A DNA stretch of 64,000 nt from Xiphydria camelus (Eukaryota; Arthropoda; Insecta; Hymenoptera; Xiphydriidae): contig OY783191.1 of NCBI GenBank assembly GCA_963678675.1, forward strand, positions 20,882,024 to 20,946,023. Direction: 5' to 3'. Each line of letters begins with the position of its first letter. The stretch's first letter is position 1. Position numbers and translations under genes: made by a program. The notes beneath the pieces were generated by a model, which was not told the origin of the DNA, ran no database searches, and was given only the letters and a program-made list of their open reading frames with translations. Of the stretch, positions 10,061 through 20,389 are shown in pieces.

Positions 10061-11145
10061 GCCGAAAACATTTTTAAAGCACTTTTAGAATTAGGAAGCC
10101 ATAGATTTTAGTGCCTCTCCTGTGAAATGTCCTTTTCGCCAGTTAGGAGGTCCTGCTGTGTAGCACTCGATTTGTTTCTTCCGATCATCAACCGCCTGCA
10201 TCTGAAATTAATTATGCATCATTCACAAAGACGAAATAAATTGTACAATCATTCAATCGGTATGAATTGCTATTGCTGTACTTTCATTTCGTAACTGTCT
10301 TACCTGATTGGAGAAAAATCCTTTTCCATTATTAATGTCTCAGTCTGGATGTCCTTCTGGCCTGTCCATGTCCAAATGCTTTCCATCAATTGCCAATTGG
10401 AATATCGAGTGCTACGCGGCAGGACCTCGTAACTGACGAAAACGACATTTTATAGGAGAGACACTAAAATCTATGACTTTGTAATTCTACAAGTGATTTA
10501 AAAAATGTTTTCGGTGATAAAGTAGCTCGCGTAATTGCTTTAAGCTATTTTATCGCCGAAAACATTTTTTAAAGCACTTTTAGAATTAGGAAGCCATAGA
10601 TTGTAGTGTCTCTCCTGTAAAATGTCCTTTTCGTCAGTTAGGAGGTCCTGCCGTGGAGCACTCGATTTGTTTCTTCCGATCATCAACCGCCTGCATCTGA
10701 AACTAATTATGCATTATTCACAAAGACGAAATAGATTTTACAATCATTCAATCTGTATAAATTGCTAATGCTCTACTTTCGTTTCATAACTGTCTTACCT
10801 GAATCGAGAAATATCCTTCTCCATTGATGTCTCATTCTTGATCTCCTTGTGGCCTGTGAAGTTCGATATGCGTTCCACGTGGTATTTCTTCTTCTTCTGG
10901 TCACCAACCGCGTGCATCTGAAAAAAATTATGTAGTATTAACAAAGACGAAATAGTTTTGACAATTTTTCAGTCGGTATAAACTGTTATTGCTGTACTTT
11001 CGTTTCATAAATGTCTTACCTGATTCGAGAACTATGCGTTCCACGTGGTTTTTCTTTTTCTTCTGGTGACCAACCGCCTGAATCTGAATTATTTATGCAG
11101 CATTAACGAAGACGGAATAGGTTTCACAATCATTCAATCGGTATA
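10060..11145 (-). repeat. Degenerate tandem duplications of a Harbinger exon-intron segment
   Basis: Two direct copies of about 250 bp begin near 10,070 and 10,560 (each with GCACTTTTAGAATTAGGAAG, GGAGGTCCTGC and GATTTGTTTCTTCCGATCAT). Shorter copies follow near 10,900 and 11,040. Each contains the intron-like CATTCAATCGGTATAAATT stretch and a splice-like TCTTACCTGATTCGAG. These match the exon 3 end and intron 3 of the adjacent HARBI1 gene (11,760-11,880), so the 3' end of the element expanded by repeated local duplication. An inverted piece lies at 10,445-10,520. Confidence 0.7.
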
Positions 11146-11147
11146 AA

Positions 11148-13169
11148 TTAGTATTGCTGTAATTTCAGTACCTCATTAATGCTGAGATTTTCGACTCTCT
11201 GCGCTGCGTTGCTTGCCGTTCCTCCAGACAAAGGGGAACAAGTTGACAAATTGTCAGCAACCCTGTCTCTAACAACACGAGCTGCCACGTCATCTTCTTC
11301 GTTGTCGTCCTCATTTTGCACAGGCAAGTGCGCAGGCATAACACGTAATTCTCTCTCGATCTCCTCTTCCAAATTATCGTTCAGCGCTAGATTGTGAAGC
11401 ACACATGCTGCTCTTATAAAATGTACCAATACTTCGATGTCCCTCAGCTTGACATGGTAGAGCTGATGAAATTTTTGTTTCAATATCCCGAAACAATGCT
11501 CTATGACGTATCGATTCCTAGCAAGTGTGATGTTGTAGTATTGTTGTCTTCTGGTTAAGTGACCCCGGTCCTTATAAGGAGTGAGCAAATTTGCATGGAG
11601 TGGATAGCCACTGTCCCCGAGGAGGAAATATCTGCCGCATCTTTCTGCGAGATTTTGGCCCAGGGGTGAATTCCTAAAGACTCTACTGTCGTGAACGGAG
11701 CCCGGAAAACCAAGAAACAAGTCCACAATTTTTTTATTGTGGTCACAAACCGCCTGCACCTGAAACAAATTATACATTATTAACAAAAACGAAATAGGTT
11801 CTCACCATCATTCTATCTGTATACATTGGTATTGCTGTACTTTACAAATGTCCTACCTGAATCGAGAAATATCCTTTCCGGTTAATATACGAGTCGGGAT
11901 CTCCTCATGGCCTGTCAATTTGGATGTGGGTTCCATCAATTGCCCCTATGACATTTGGGAAACCGTTTTCTCGGAAATGTTTGGCCGATAGTCGCTTCTC
12001 AGCTTCATTCGGCCATCGTATTACTTCCGGTGACAAAGAACTGACAAATGATGTCAGGCGTCGAATGATTCGGTAGATAGTGCTAATCGTAATGTTGAAT
12101 CGATCAGCAACATCCCGGAAGCTTGCAGTCTGATGTCCCACATACCATAAATAAATGAGGACCTGAAACCATAATGAAACTGTAAAAATACTGAAAAGAT
12201 ATTGTAATTTGTAATCAATTTGGCACCACTATTCTTCAATTGGAGATATAATTTTCAAAAATTTTCGCCACTTTAAAGGATGACAAGATTCATTCCAGAC
12301 TAACATTCTTTAAATTACTTATTTTTAGATCTACATTTAAAATTTATTTTCACTTTGCTAACTTACTTGATAAATTGCTGAAATGCTTCCGTGCTGACCA
12401 GGCTGCGCACTAAAACAGTTGCTCTGTTCGAACCTCTGCGCTATGTTGTTTGCCGTTTCCCGAGACAAACGGAAATGTTCGAAGAACACTTCATCCGTAT
12501 ACTGCGGAACTGTTTCTTCTAAAGTAAATAGGTACAATTAGTTGCTTCCAGTCATTTGTTGACTATTGTACTACCCCTTGTTGCAAAAGTTTGATAGACT
12601 TGATAGCAAAATAATTCTGTGTAGAAATGTGTTAAGGCTGTGCAGGATTGCTTGGAAAAGTGGTGGAGAGAGAGAATGAATGATACTTTGGAGAAAATAT
12701 TTAATATATTGGTTACTTAATCTTAGAAAGAAGAATTCGGTTCGGCTACTTGTTCCTTCTACGTACTGAGTGAGACTAACGCTCGCCGCTGCTTCCTCGA
12801 TCAGCTTCGTACGCGAAACGCGGCGCCACCGTCTCTGTTCGGCTCCGCTCGGGAACCATCGATCTCGCCCGACGCTCGGGTATTATTGGCTATAGTCGGT
12901 TCGCCTAAATGTGACGACTTATCCTCAACAAAATGTCAATCTCATTACATCAAATTTAATCCACCTTCTCTTTATAAACTTTCAGTCAAATTGAATGATT
13001 TTCTCTCAAATTTTTCCAACAAAGATGCTCTAAATTAAATCTCAAGTTGTCATTTACCTAAATAATCCTGGTTTTTCACCCTCGGTTCTAATACTTCGAT
13101 GTCATCGTCACTTGTTTCCGAAATACACATATCCGGAATACTCGACACATCACTATCCTCATAAGACAT
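11148..13169 (-). pseudogene. HARBI1-type PIF/Harbinger transposase, one in-frame stop
   Basis: Four exons are readable: 13169-13058 (acidic start, MSYEDSDVSSIPDM), 12518-12367 (TDEVFFEHFRLSRET, helix-turn-helix region), 12162-11857 (FNITISTIYRIIRRL, then VIGAIDGTHIQI with the first catalytic Asp) and 11759-11148 (DHNKKIVDLFLGFPGSVHDS, LLGDSGYPL with the second Asp, RYVIEHCFGILKQKF with the Glu). The lengths sum to about 393 codons, the usual HARBI1 size. A TGA at 11907-11905, just after the first catalytic strand, interrupts the frame. It is probably a CGA-to-TGA transition, since the family usually carries a charged residue there. All three catalytic acidic residues remain. Intron 1 carries a 300-bp GC-rich insertion (about 12,640-12,940). 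Confidence 0.9.
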
Positions 13170-13249
13170 TATCTTAATTCTTGCAAACAAGATAGAAAAT
13201 GTCAATACACAAAGAGCGTGATATGCACAAAAGAACACCGTATTCACTG

Positions 13250-13400
13250 CCCAGATAGCAATCGTGCGTCGCACGTATGACGCACGACGTGCGGTCTCAC
13301 GCGTGCGCTCTACTACGCAGTCAAAATGAAGTCACGCGTGAGTTTTGAGCGCACGCGATGAGACTTGAGTGCTTTTTGTAACCAAGTAGCACCAACCCCG
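13250..13400. mobile_element. Possible short MITE with CCCAGATAGCA end
   Basis: CCCAGATAGCAATC at 13250 resembles the CCCARGTAGCA termini of the giant element and of the 4,120-5,299 MITE. It is followed by dense GTGCGTC/GACGCAC motifs, in the manner of the GACGTC and GATATC subterminal repeats of the other two. The right end is not clear (CCAAGTAGCACC at about 13,383 is in direct, not inverted, orientation). Confidence 0.35.
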
Positions 13401-14385
13401 ATAGCAAAGCGTGGATTTACATGGCATGCCAACATAGTTTTACGTAAATTTCAAGATTTTAGTACGGGGGTTAATTCAATCATTTTGATACGCAGGGAAC
13501 GTGTTCGTAGTTAAATTTAAAGGTTCGGTGGTCGAGCAGTGCGGACGTGTAGCGGATCGCTCCTGCGAATTTCGGAACTTTAGTCGGGTTTTTCGCGAGT
13601 GAGTGCGATAAAGAATTCATGGTGGTGTTCGCGGAGCAGTGCGAAGCTCACTGAGTGAAGTGGAAGTGCGGCGAGGCCGGCATTTAGGAGTTATTCGACG
13701 ATTACGAAGTCTGCCGTGCCGAGTTCCCTCGTGGCACGGACGCCATCGTCGGTTAACGAAAGACCGCAAAGGCCAGAAGAGAGACACCGGACGAGCGACC
13801 CTCGCGAGAAGCCGCCCCGGGGGGGAGCTCCGGGACACCGAAGAGGTCCTTGCGAACGACCGAGCTATGCCGGGAATCTACAGTGAAGTGACAACGGCGC
13901 GCAACAAGTTGCGACGCGTGCGAATGGCGGCCGGCATGACGCCGTCGCCAAGTCGCGCCCGCGACTGTGCAGTAGACTCTCGGTTAACCGAGGCTCCGGA
14001 TTAACCGAGGGCTCTCTCGCCGCATGATCTACTGTTTCTCCAACGTTGGCGTAATATTTCCAATTACAGGTACTGTGCGCGGATGGGCTGATCCAAATAC
14101 CACACTAATCAACTAATTAACCTAACTCAACTAATTCAATAAGCCAACCTGTCATCCTCCCCCCTCTCATCGCATAAGCACAAGGAAACACGAGGAAAGT
14201 GCACTACGAATCATTTTACGCGTTTGATATTTCCGTAGGACCTCTTTCCATGCCACGACGACGCATCTTCCGACGCATTTCAAAGGTCCAGACCATCGAG
14301 GTAATTATTCAATCAATGTCGTATCTCGACACTTGCAATACTTTATCTTTTTTTCTTCTCCATCACACCCTCCGTCACACTTGGT
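13400..14385. other. GC-rich non-coding stretch upstream of the PKD pseudogene
   Basis: I recognise no protein. Open frames between 13,617 and 14,531 have skewed arginine-rich composition and look like chance frames in GC-rich DNA. A short pogo-type terminus (CAGTAGACTCTCGGTTAACC at 13,970, partner ATCTACTGT at about 14,033) marks a tiny MITE. The part after 14,200 may be intron and exon debris from the same duplicated kinase locus. Confidence 0.4.
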
Positions 14386-14389
14386 ACCT

Positions 14390-15280
14390 CATACGCGATA
14401 ACGCAGTTGCAGAAGCGAATAGTTCAAAGCGTCAAGCACACAAAACGACGCGGCTCCAAGATTCTGAAGGAAGGATGGATGGTGCATTCGATGAATCGCG
14501 ATCCAATAGTAGGTCGACGACGTGGCGCTGATTCGGTTTCGATTCCTCCGTCATTAAGACTCTCGTGTTTTCAGAGGAAGAGACACTACTGGTGATTGGA
14601 CACAAAGGCCATAACTCTGTTCCAATGCGACAGCAGTTCCAAGCACTTCAAAAAGATTCAACAACATTCTCGTGAGTACATATCTATATCGTTAGAAATT
14701 GTCTGCGCGCGTTTAGTCGATGTACAATGCACGCGTTCTCTCCTTCCAGGCACGATGCATTGTTTCGAGTTGAGAACGGCCAACGTCGATTACTACGTCG
14801 GCAAAGATCCCCTCTATGCAGGTGCGAGTGGTTAGCTTCCACCGCCGGAAAGTGGCGTTAGCGCTCACTTGGCGAGGACCTGGAAAACGAGTATCAGGCA
14901 GGCATTGATGCCCATCACCTCCAAATCGGCAAGTACGTTCAGAGCTCGCGAGTGTGCGCGCGAACGCGTACCGATGCTATATTGAAAAACACGCGTCGGT
15001 TTCGCAGGTCGGCAGGAGCAGTCGACAACTGAGCCAGAGGAACGCGTAACCGACATGTCGCAGCTCTATCACATCTTCCCAGACGAAGTTCTTGGCTCGG
15101 GTCAATTTGGTATCATCTACGGTGGAGTTCATCGCTAGACCGGCCGCGCGATGGCGATAAAGGTGATCGACAAGCTGCGTTTTCCCACCAAGCAGGAGAC
15201 CCAGCTCAAGAGCGAAGTAGCCATCCTGCAGAATCTCTCCCACAGCAGAGTCGTCAATCTCGAGAGGATGTTCATTTTAC
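14390..15280 (+). pseudogene. Protein kinase D (PRKD) duplicated pseudogene fragment
   Basis: Frames read RIVQSVKHTKRRGSKILKEG then WMVHSMNRDP and, after an intron, RKRHYW and LDTKAITLFQCDSSSKHFKK. This is the start of the PKD pleckstrin homology domain. After another intron come TMHCFELRTANVDYYVGKDP and TSIRQALMP (end of PH), and then [20 protein letters not shown] and [16 protein letters not shown] (kinase glycine loop and VAIK strand). Introns with GT-AG borders are retained, so this is a duplicated, not retrotransposed, copy. Stops at 14593-14595 (TGA between YW and LD) and 15136-15138 (TAG after GGVHR), plus loss of everything beyond the first kinase strands, make it dead. The diacylglycerol-binding C1 domains that precede PH are absent. 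Confidence 0.85.
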
Positions 15281-15312
15281 ATTTTTTATGAATAACGCCG
15301 TACACGCGTTTT

Positions 15313-15397
15313 AATATCGTCAGCTTACTTGTAAAACCTACTAAGTCCTATGTCCGAAAATCGGACTTGGAAGGTTTAACAAGTAAGCCAACGATAT
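15313..15397. repeat. Imperfect hairpin
   Basis: ATATCGTCAGCTTACTTGT at 15314 pairs with ACAAGTAAGCCAACGATAT ending at 15397, and the loop side also pairs (AAGTCC...GGACTT). It is a small inverted repeat just past the kinase pseudogene, perhaps a minimal MITE. Confidence 0.6.
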
Positions 15398-15507
15398 GTA
15401 ATATTAACCCTTATGTGCAAGCTAAGTGACACTCCGTACCGCACCGCTAGCGTATACTGACGGGAAACAAAATTTAAGCGTGCACGTAAGGGTTAAATAC
15501 ACAATAT

Positions 15508-15705
15508 TTAACCATCGCTCCGAACGTCCGAAAGTTCATCGACTTTTTCTTCGGTGATGCCAAGTGTTTCTTTTAGTTCCTCAATTTTTGCAGCGGTTTC
15601 GTCCTCCGTTTCCAATCCCGGCAAAGCCTTATTCCGTTTCGTGTCGGAATATCTTCTCCCAAAATTTTTGTGCCTCTGTTTTGTCGCCCTTAAAATTTCT
15701 TTCAT
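15508..15705 (-). CDS. Short coiled-coil reading frame, unknown
   Basis: The 65-residue frame begins MKEILRATKQRHKNFGRRYS and continues with an acidic heptad-like run (TEDETAAKIEELKETLGITE). Composition is protein-like rather than chance, with no stop for most of the lysine/glutamate-rich stretch. I do not recognise the family. It could be an exon of a decayed transposon accessory gene. No upstream or downstream exon was found. Confidence 0.25.
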   Translation of the reverse strand: MKEILRATKQRHKNFGRRYSDTKRNKALPGLETEDETAAKIEELKETLGITEEKVDELSDVRSDG

Positions 15706-15769
15706 GTCATTATATTATAATGAAAGAGTAGGCACCACAACACGACTAGATACAACGAAAGAGTAGGCA

Positions 15770-16020
15770 TTATTACCAATACTACACGGATTGTCGTTTT
15801 TGACAAGTGTTGTTTTTGAAAGGAACCCTTCAATTATTTAACCCTTAATTTGACAGTGTATCTCATAAGATAGGTCTGTTAACCTATTTTGTTATTTCAT
15901 TAAGCAAGTAAAGGTAGATGGATTGTAATAGAGAGAAAGAACGAGAACGTCGAAGACTGCGTGATAAGCTAAATAGGGGGATTGGGTACTTCACAAACGT
16001 AGCTTTTGTTTGTGTTACAG
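15770..16020. other. Non-coding stretch
   Basis: Nothing recognisable between the coiled-coil frame and the MITE at 16,026, except a repeat of ACGAAAGAGTAGGCA-like text (about 15,722 and 15,757). Confidence 0.35.
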
Positions 16021-16025
16021 ATGTA

Positions 16026-16237
16026 CACCCAGGGACACGGCATCTGTCGCTGGTGACTTTTTTTGAACGTTATTTTTAAACGTACTAACCAATGAATAAT
16101 TAATTCTCATGCGCTCATTAGCTACGGTGGCGTCTACTCTCGTTAATGAAAGCATGAGGATTATTAATTATTGGTTAGTACGTTTAAAAATAACGTTTAA
16201 AAAAAGTCACCAGCGACAGATACCGTGTCCCCGGGTG
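16026..16237. mobile_element. 212-bp palindromic MITE, CACCCGGG family, TA duplication
   Basis: It begins CACCCAGGGACACGG after TA and ends CCCCGGGTG before TA. The arms pair over almost their whole length, including GTCGCTGGTGACTTTTTTT and CGTACTAACCAATGAATAAT with their complements. There is no coding capacity. The TA duplication points to Tc1/mariner-type mobilisation. Confidence 0.9.
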
Positions 16238-16239
16238 TA

Positions 16240-16900
16240 CATATAGAGAATGTACATCCAAGTTTCGCCAAGAAATCCAGCTTGGTGGCGCTGCTTGTAC
16301 TTACCTTTTGATAATGATTTTCCACGGAAAGAATTTATTGAATGCTTTGAAATCCACATTCTATTATAATTGAGGCTATATTGATTAAATCTCATAGGTA
16401 AAACACTTCAATTATTATCCGAAATAACGTGTAAACAGCGCTTATACCACGGGCATCTGCTTAATGCTTGATGCGTGCCACATATGGTACTCTATCTGTT
16501 TTGTGCAGTTACCCAATAACCCTATAAGTCGCAGGCCACCGTGGTTTCTATTCGCGATATTATAAACACCCTTATTGCGTGATGGACAGGGGATCTGAGT
16601 CGCAAGCCGCTGCGATCTCCATTTATAAATATAATACCCCCTTTCGCGGACCGATAGGTCGTAGTTAATTTAGCTAGCGAGAACCGTTCTCCTTTCTTTG
16701 AGTCACGTAGGCGTGCGCGCATAAAATTTGTCATCGATACGCGCTTCGAATTGCGGGAGTTCGTGCGCCGTAGACCCACGGTCGATGAGGGCATGTTTTC
16801 TTCAGAGTGCGTGGGATTGTGCGCGCCAGAGTCAGGGTCGATGCGTACTTTCTTCGCACGTGGACGCGTGGAGCGTGGATTAGATTATTGTGCGTAGACG
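16240..16900. other. Non-coding stretch
   Basis: No gene recognised. Two related segments near 16,520 and 16,600 (ATAAGTCGCAGGCC / TGAGTCGCAAGCCG with ATTATAAACACCC / ATAATACCCCC) form a diverged direct repeat of about 80 bp. Confidence 0.35.
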
Positions 16901-16932
16901 GAGAAAGTGGGAGTAGAGTCCTTGACTACGAC

Positions 16933-17100
16933 TAGCGTCGAGTATCTGATTGGTTCCCCACATTAGCGCCGAGTATTTGATTGGTTCCCCACACTAGCGC
17001 TGAGTATTTGATTGGTTCCCCGTTGTTACCGAGAGGCGGGGACTTATGATTTAAAAGGGTGCACTTTGCCGCTCGAGGTGCACTCAGATACCGATTTATA
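16933..17100 (+). promoter_or_regulatory. Candidate promoter: three CCAAT-box repeats and a TATA-like element
   Basis: Three direct repeats of about 33 bp (AGCGCCGAGTATTTGATTGG followed by TTCCCC) present ATTGG, an inverted CCAAT box, at about 16,951, 16,983 and 17,011. A TATA-like ATTTAAAAG lies at about 17,049 and a GCACTCAGA initiator-like site about 30 bp on. No gene starts directly downstream. An LTR or the promoter of a lost element is possible. This is a composition-based inference. Confidence 0.4.
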
Positions 17101-17870
17101 ACGACAAATTATATTCCAACGATGTGTTAAAATATAATTCATTGGTGATCACCTAATTCTTGGCATAAGAGTTTTCATTTCTCCACCTGCTATAAAACTC
17201 TTCATCTCCCGATCCCGCTCTTTTCAAGCAGAGTGGTTCAGCACTCCACGGACACGGACCTGCCCCCTACAAACGGACTAAGAAGACCAGCCCGGCACGC
17301 ATCAATAAAAACAAAATTTAAACTCTCTAAACCACAAATCAACGCGACTGAACGCTTGTTCTCACGAGCAAGCACTATTCAATAATCAATTTTGTTGATC
17401 AACCAAAAGTAGAAATGCTTTTCACTTTGATTGAAATGATATTTTATTGAACAATATCGTTGAACGGATGTTTATATTAATCTATTTTATTTCGATGGCC
17501 TAGATTCAACGAAATTGATCAATGAAGTTGACTAATGAGAACCCGGCTTTAGGCTGCAAAAGTTGGTGGCGCTCGCGGCGAAGCGGAAACATGGCGGATA
17601 TTGGCGTACAGCACGCCGCGAACTTCAAATTCAGTCGACCGGTAGATAAAAGAGTCAAGCACCGTCGGCAAATACTGCAGATGGTAAATGTCAGGTTCTT
17701 ACCGCTTGATGCGTTTCTCGTGGGACATGCTGTACAGTTGATCCAAATAAATTCGTTTCATTGTTTGTGAAAAAATAAATGTCTATATCTCGTTCTAGAA
17801 AAATGCTCATTTTTAAAAAACTTTTGGAGCAAGTTAACACTTTTCAAGTACGTGCCAATCCAAAACGCTA
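17100..17870. other. Non-coding stretch
   Basis: No gene or repeat pair recognised. If 16,900-17,290 is a solo LTR, its ends are not evident. Confidence 0.3.
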
Positions 17871-17872
17871 AT

Positions 17873-18011
17873 GGGTGCTTTCCATTTATGACACAAGTCG
17901 ACACACTTCTATTAGAACCACCAACTGATTGGCAGGCACGAGTAGAAAGAATCAATGGTTTAATTTTGTGTCGACTTGTGTGGACTCGTGTCAGTTAAAT
18001 GGAAAGCACCC
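17873..18011. mobile_element. 139-bp MITE with GGGTGCTTTCC ends
   Basis: GGGTGCTTTCCATTTATGAC at 17873 is mirrored by the right end (TTAAATGGAAAGCACCC, to 18011). AAT occurs on both sides as a likely 3-bp target duplication. The interior holds repeated GTCGACTTGTGT-type motifs. A degraded relative lies at about 261-324. Confidence 0.75.
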
Positions 18012-18115
18012 AATATCGGCCATGTTTTTTAATACACGCTTTGCCGCCAGGTACCGCATTCATTTTGAGCGTCCCCAAGGTCTTACTACGGTAACGCTGG
18101 GATTGGCGATTTCCA

Positions 18116-18433
18116 TTATGGAACATGACGTCTGGTGGCAGAATCTGGAACTAGTCTATTTGGGTTCCAGATGTAAACAAACGTGGCTTTTGTATGACGT
18201 GTGGTTTGCATCTTTGGTATGGAACCAGTAACTATGTGTGGCGGAGAAGACAAAGTTGATGTTTGCAGCACTAGAGCATAAATTGTCCACGAAGATTCAT
18301 ATTTTTCTTCAACCACAGTTCCACACAAAATCACGTGCTTTGCTTGGAGCACTTCTTCGCCTTCACAGAAGTTCTTCGAATCTGCGTTATACTTCCCGTA
18401 ATTAAATATTGTCTTTAATTTTAAACCCGGCAT
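18116..18433 (-). CDS. First exon of an unidentified insect gene family
   Basis: The frame begins MPGLKLKTIFNYGKYNADSK, then has a hydrophilic stretch with EGEEVLQAKHVILCG and ALVLQTSTLSSPPH. The MPG-LK-IFNYGKYN opening resembles the N-terminus of SWIM-domain/YqaJ-type insect proteins spread by transposons; I recall the resemblance but cannot test it. Sequence beyond about residue 70 is not convincing, so the exon probably ends near SSPPHIV. No further exons were found upstream or downstream. Confidence 0.35.
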   Translation of the reverse strand: MPGLKLKTIFNYGKYNADSKNFCEGEEVLQAKHVILCGTVVEEKYESSWTIYALVLQTSTLSSPPHIVTGSIPKMQTTRHTKATFVYIWNPNRLVPDSATRRHVP

Positions 18434-18826
18434 ATTCTAATAATAGTAATGTCGTAATATAACAAAAATGTTGAGAAGAGCGCAAAAACACCAGTAACAG
18501 ACTACAGCTGTGCGGTTGTTTACAAAAGGTTTGTTCCTGCAGAGAATCCGTGACTAATCCCTGACAGTTGGTGATTTGTACGTAGTGCGCATGTACGGAT
18601 TTTGACTAGTCAGGGATTTTTGTTGGAACACCGAACGCACTGTACTCTAGTGGTGACGACAGTAATTAATTTTAGAAGAGAGCAAACCTAACCTTTTTAA
18701 TTTTCGACTATGGTTATTGTTATTTTGTTTTATACACTACTAGTAGTGTAACAAAAATATGGATGAAAACTCAGGTACAAACAATAGAAAGGTAATACGG
18801 TTTGGCGAACAAGGGTTGCAAACGTA

Positions 18827-19274
18827 CAGTCAGTTAAGTAAGAGCGTGTATGGCATTATTCATAAAGAAATTATTCAACAATGTTTTTTTCCACGTACAT
18901 ACGTTTGACATGTTCCAAGGCAATGCGCAATTATGTTAATAATGAGTCCAATCACCACCATCGACAATCACTTGGCATCCCCGAGGCATAGTATCCACCC
19001 ATTTTTCGACGTATTCGCGGGGAAGTGCCTTCCAAACGCGTCGATTTTCTCAGGATAGCTACTTCACAGTGAACACGTTTTCATAAACAAGCAGAAGCTT
19101 GGACGAAAACGTATCTTCACTGTGAAGCAGCTATCCCGATAAATTCGACACATTTGGAAGGCACTTCCCCATAAATACGCTGAAAATTTGATGGATAGTA
19201 TGCCTCGGAGATGCCAAGCAATAATCGATGGTGGTGATTGAACTCATTAATAATTATTAACCAAATTGTGCATT
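18827..19274. mobile_element. Left part of a Tc1-like palindromic element, target of the giant element
   Basis: It starts CAGTCAGTTAAGTAAGAGCG after TA. It folds on itself around 19,075: GGGGAAGTGCCTTCC, GGCATCCCCGAGGCATAGTA and CAATCACCACCATCGA all recur inverted by 19,250. The motif family (MPRRCQAIIDxxGG on translation) is that of the C-terminal end of a Tc1-like transposase. The right arm is cut at 19,274 by the insertion of the giant element and resumes at 39,720. Confidence 0.75.
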
Positions 19275-19309
19275 CCCAAGTAGCAAGAAATATCTGTGCG
19301 ATATCTATG

Positions 19310-19680
19310 AGATGTCTATATGTCTAGAAAACGATATCTAAATTTGGCATAAACGTGGTCGAAATCTAGATATAGACATTGCGTAGATGTCCGACAGATA
19401 TCCTAAGTTGACAAGAATCGATATTCCGTATAAATATAGATGTCGCTAGACATAGTGCAGATATAGAATGAAAGATATCAGTGAGATATCTAAATATCGA
19501 TAATCGAGAAATCGACGAAGTAGATATCGTTCAGTTATCGAAAATTCGATATTCAAGTATCTCTGCTACTGATCGAAAATTAGATATTCAAGAATATCTG
19601 CCACTGATCGAAAATTAGATATTCAAGAATATCTGCCACTGATCGAAAATTAGATATTCAAAAAGAAAGTTGATCTGAAA
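19310..19680. repeat. GATATC-rich subterminal repeats, left end
   Basis: The first 400 bp of the element is packed with GATATC/AGATAT motifs. A 41-bp unit (CACTGATCGAAAATTAGATA followed by TTCAAGAATATCTGC) is repeated about three times at 19,565-19,660. Such arrays are typical transposase or accessory-protein binding regions. The mirror copy lies at 39,320-39,685. Confidence 0.8.
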
Positions 19681-19784
19681 TATATGTATTGGTGTTAATC
19701 GGGAAAATCAAACACGTATATTTGAGACACGAACTTTATTGGAAGTATGTTCATAAATCAGAATAAGGTGAGTGAAACAAATCT

Positions 19785-20385
19785 GTTATATTGAAATAAT
19801 CGATTCCCTGACAGAAAGATTTTTACTAAAAGTACACCCGGGCTCACGGAATCTGTCGCTGGTGACTTTTTTTAAATGTTATTTTTAAACGTACTAACCA
19901 ATGATTAATCAATCCTCGTTCTTTCATTAATGAGAGTAGACGTCACCGTAGCTAATGAGGGCATGAGAATTAATTGTTCACTGGTTAGTACGTTTAAAAA
20001 TAAGGTTTAAAAAAAGTCACCAGCGACAGATTTCGTGAGCACGGGTGTACGTTCGAAAAGCGCAATAAGATAAGTGAAACAAACTTATCACATTTAAATA
20101 ATCGATTCTCTAAAAAAAAAAAGAATTACAGTGCACAGCACAGTATTAGAGAATTAAGGTAAGTGAAAAAAACTTATTATATTTAAATAATCGATTCCCT
20201 GACAGAAAGATCTTTACTAAAAATACGTTCGGAAAGCGCAATAAGATAAGTGAAACAAACTTATTACATTTAAATAATCGATTCCCTAACAAAAAAGAAT
20301 TACAGTGCATAGCACAGTATTAGAGAATTAAGGTAAGCGAAAAAAACTTATTATATTTAAATAATCGATTCCCTAAAAAAAAAAG
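19785..20385. repeat. Five copies of an ATAATCGATTCCCT subterminal repeat
   Basis: AATAATCGATTCCCT or close variants occur at about 19,795, 20,097, 20,188, 20,274 and 20,363. Each is preceded by GTGAAACAAACTTATTA-like text and followed by either CTGACAGAAAGAT or AAAAAAGAATTACAG. The array is mirrored at about 38,830-39,210. Confidence 0.85.
19835..20047. mobile_element. 213-bp palindromic MITE private to the left arm
   Basis: Begins CACCCGGGCTCACGG after TA and ends GAGCACGGGTG before TA; the arms pair throughout. The matching position in the right arm (around 39,160) reads AAAAGTACGTTCG in reverse orientation with no insert, giving a natural empty site and confirming a single TA duplicated on insertion. 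Confidence 0.95.
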
Positions 20386-20389
20386 AACT

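Noticed and set aside
14399..14531. Plus-strand frame DNAVAEANSSKRQAHKT as a protein
   Set aside because: It is a shifted reading of the PKD exon, whose conserved text appears in the neighbouring frame.
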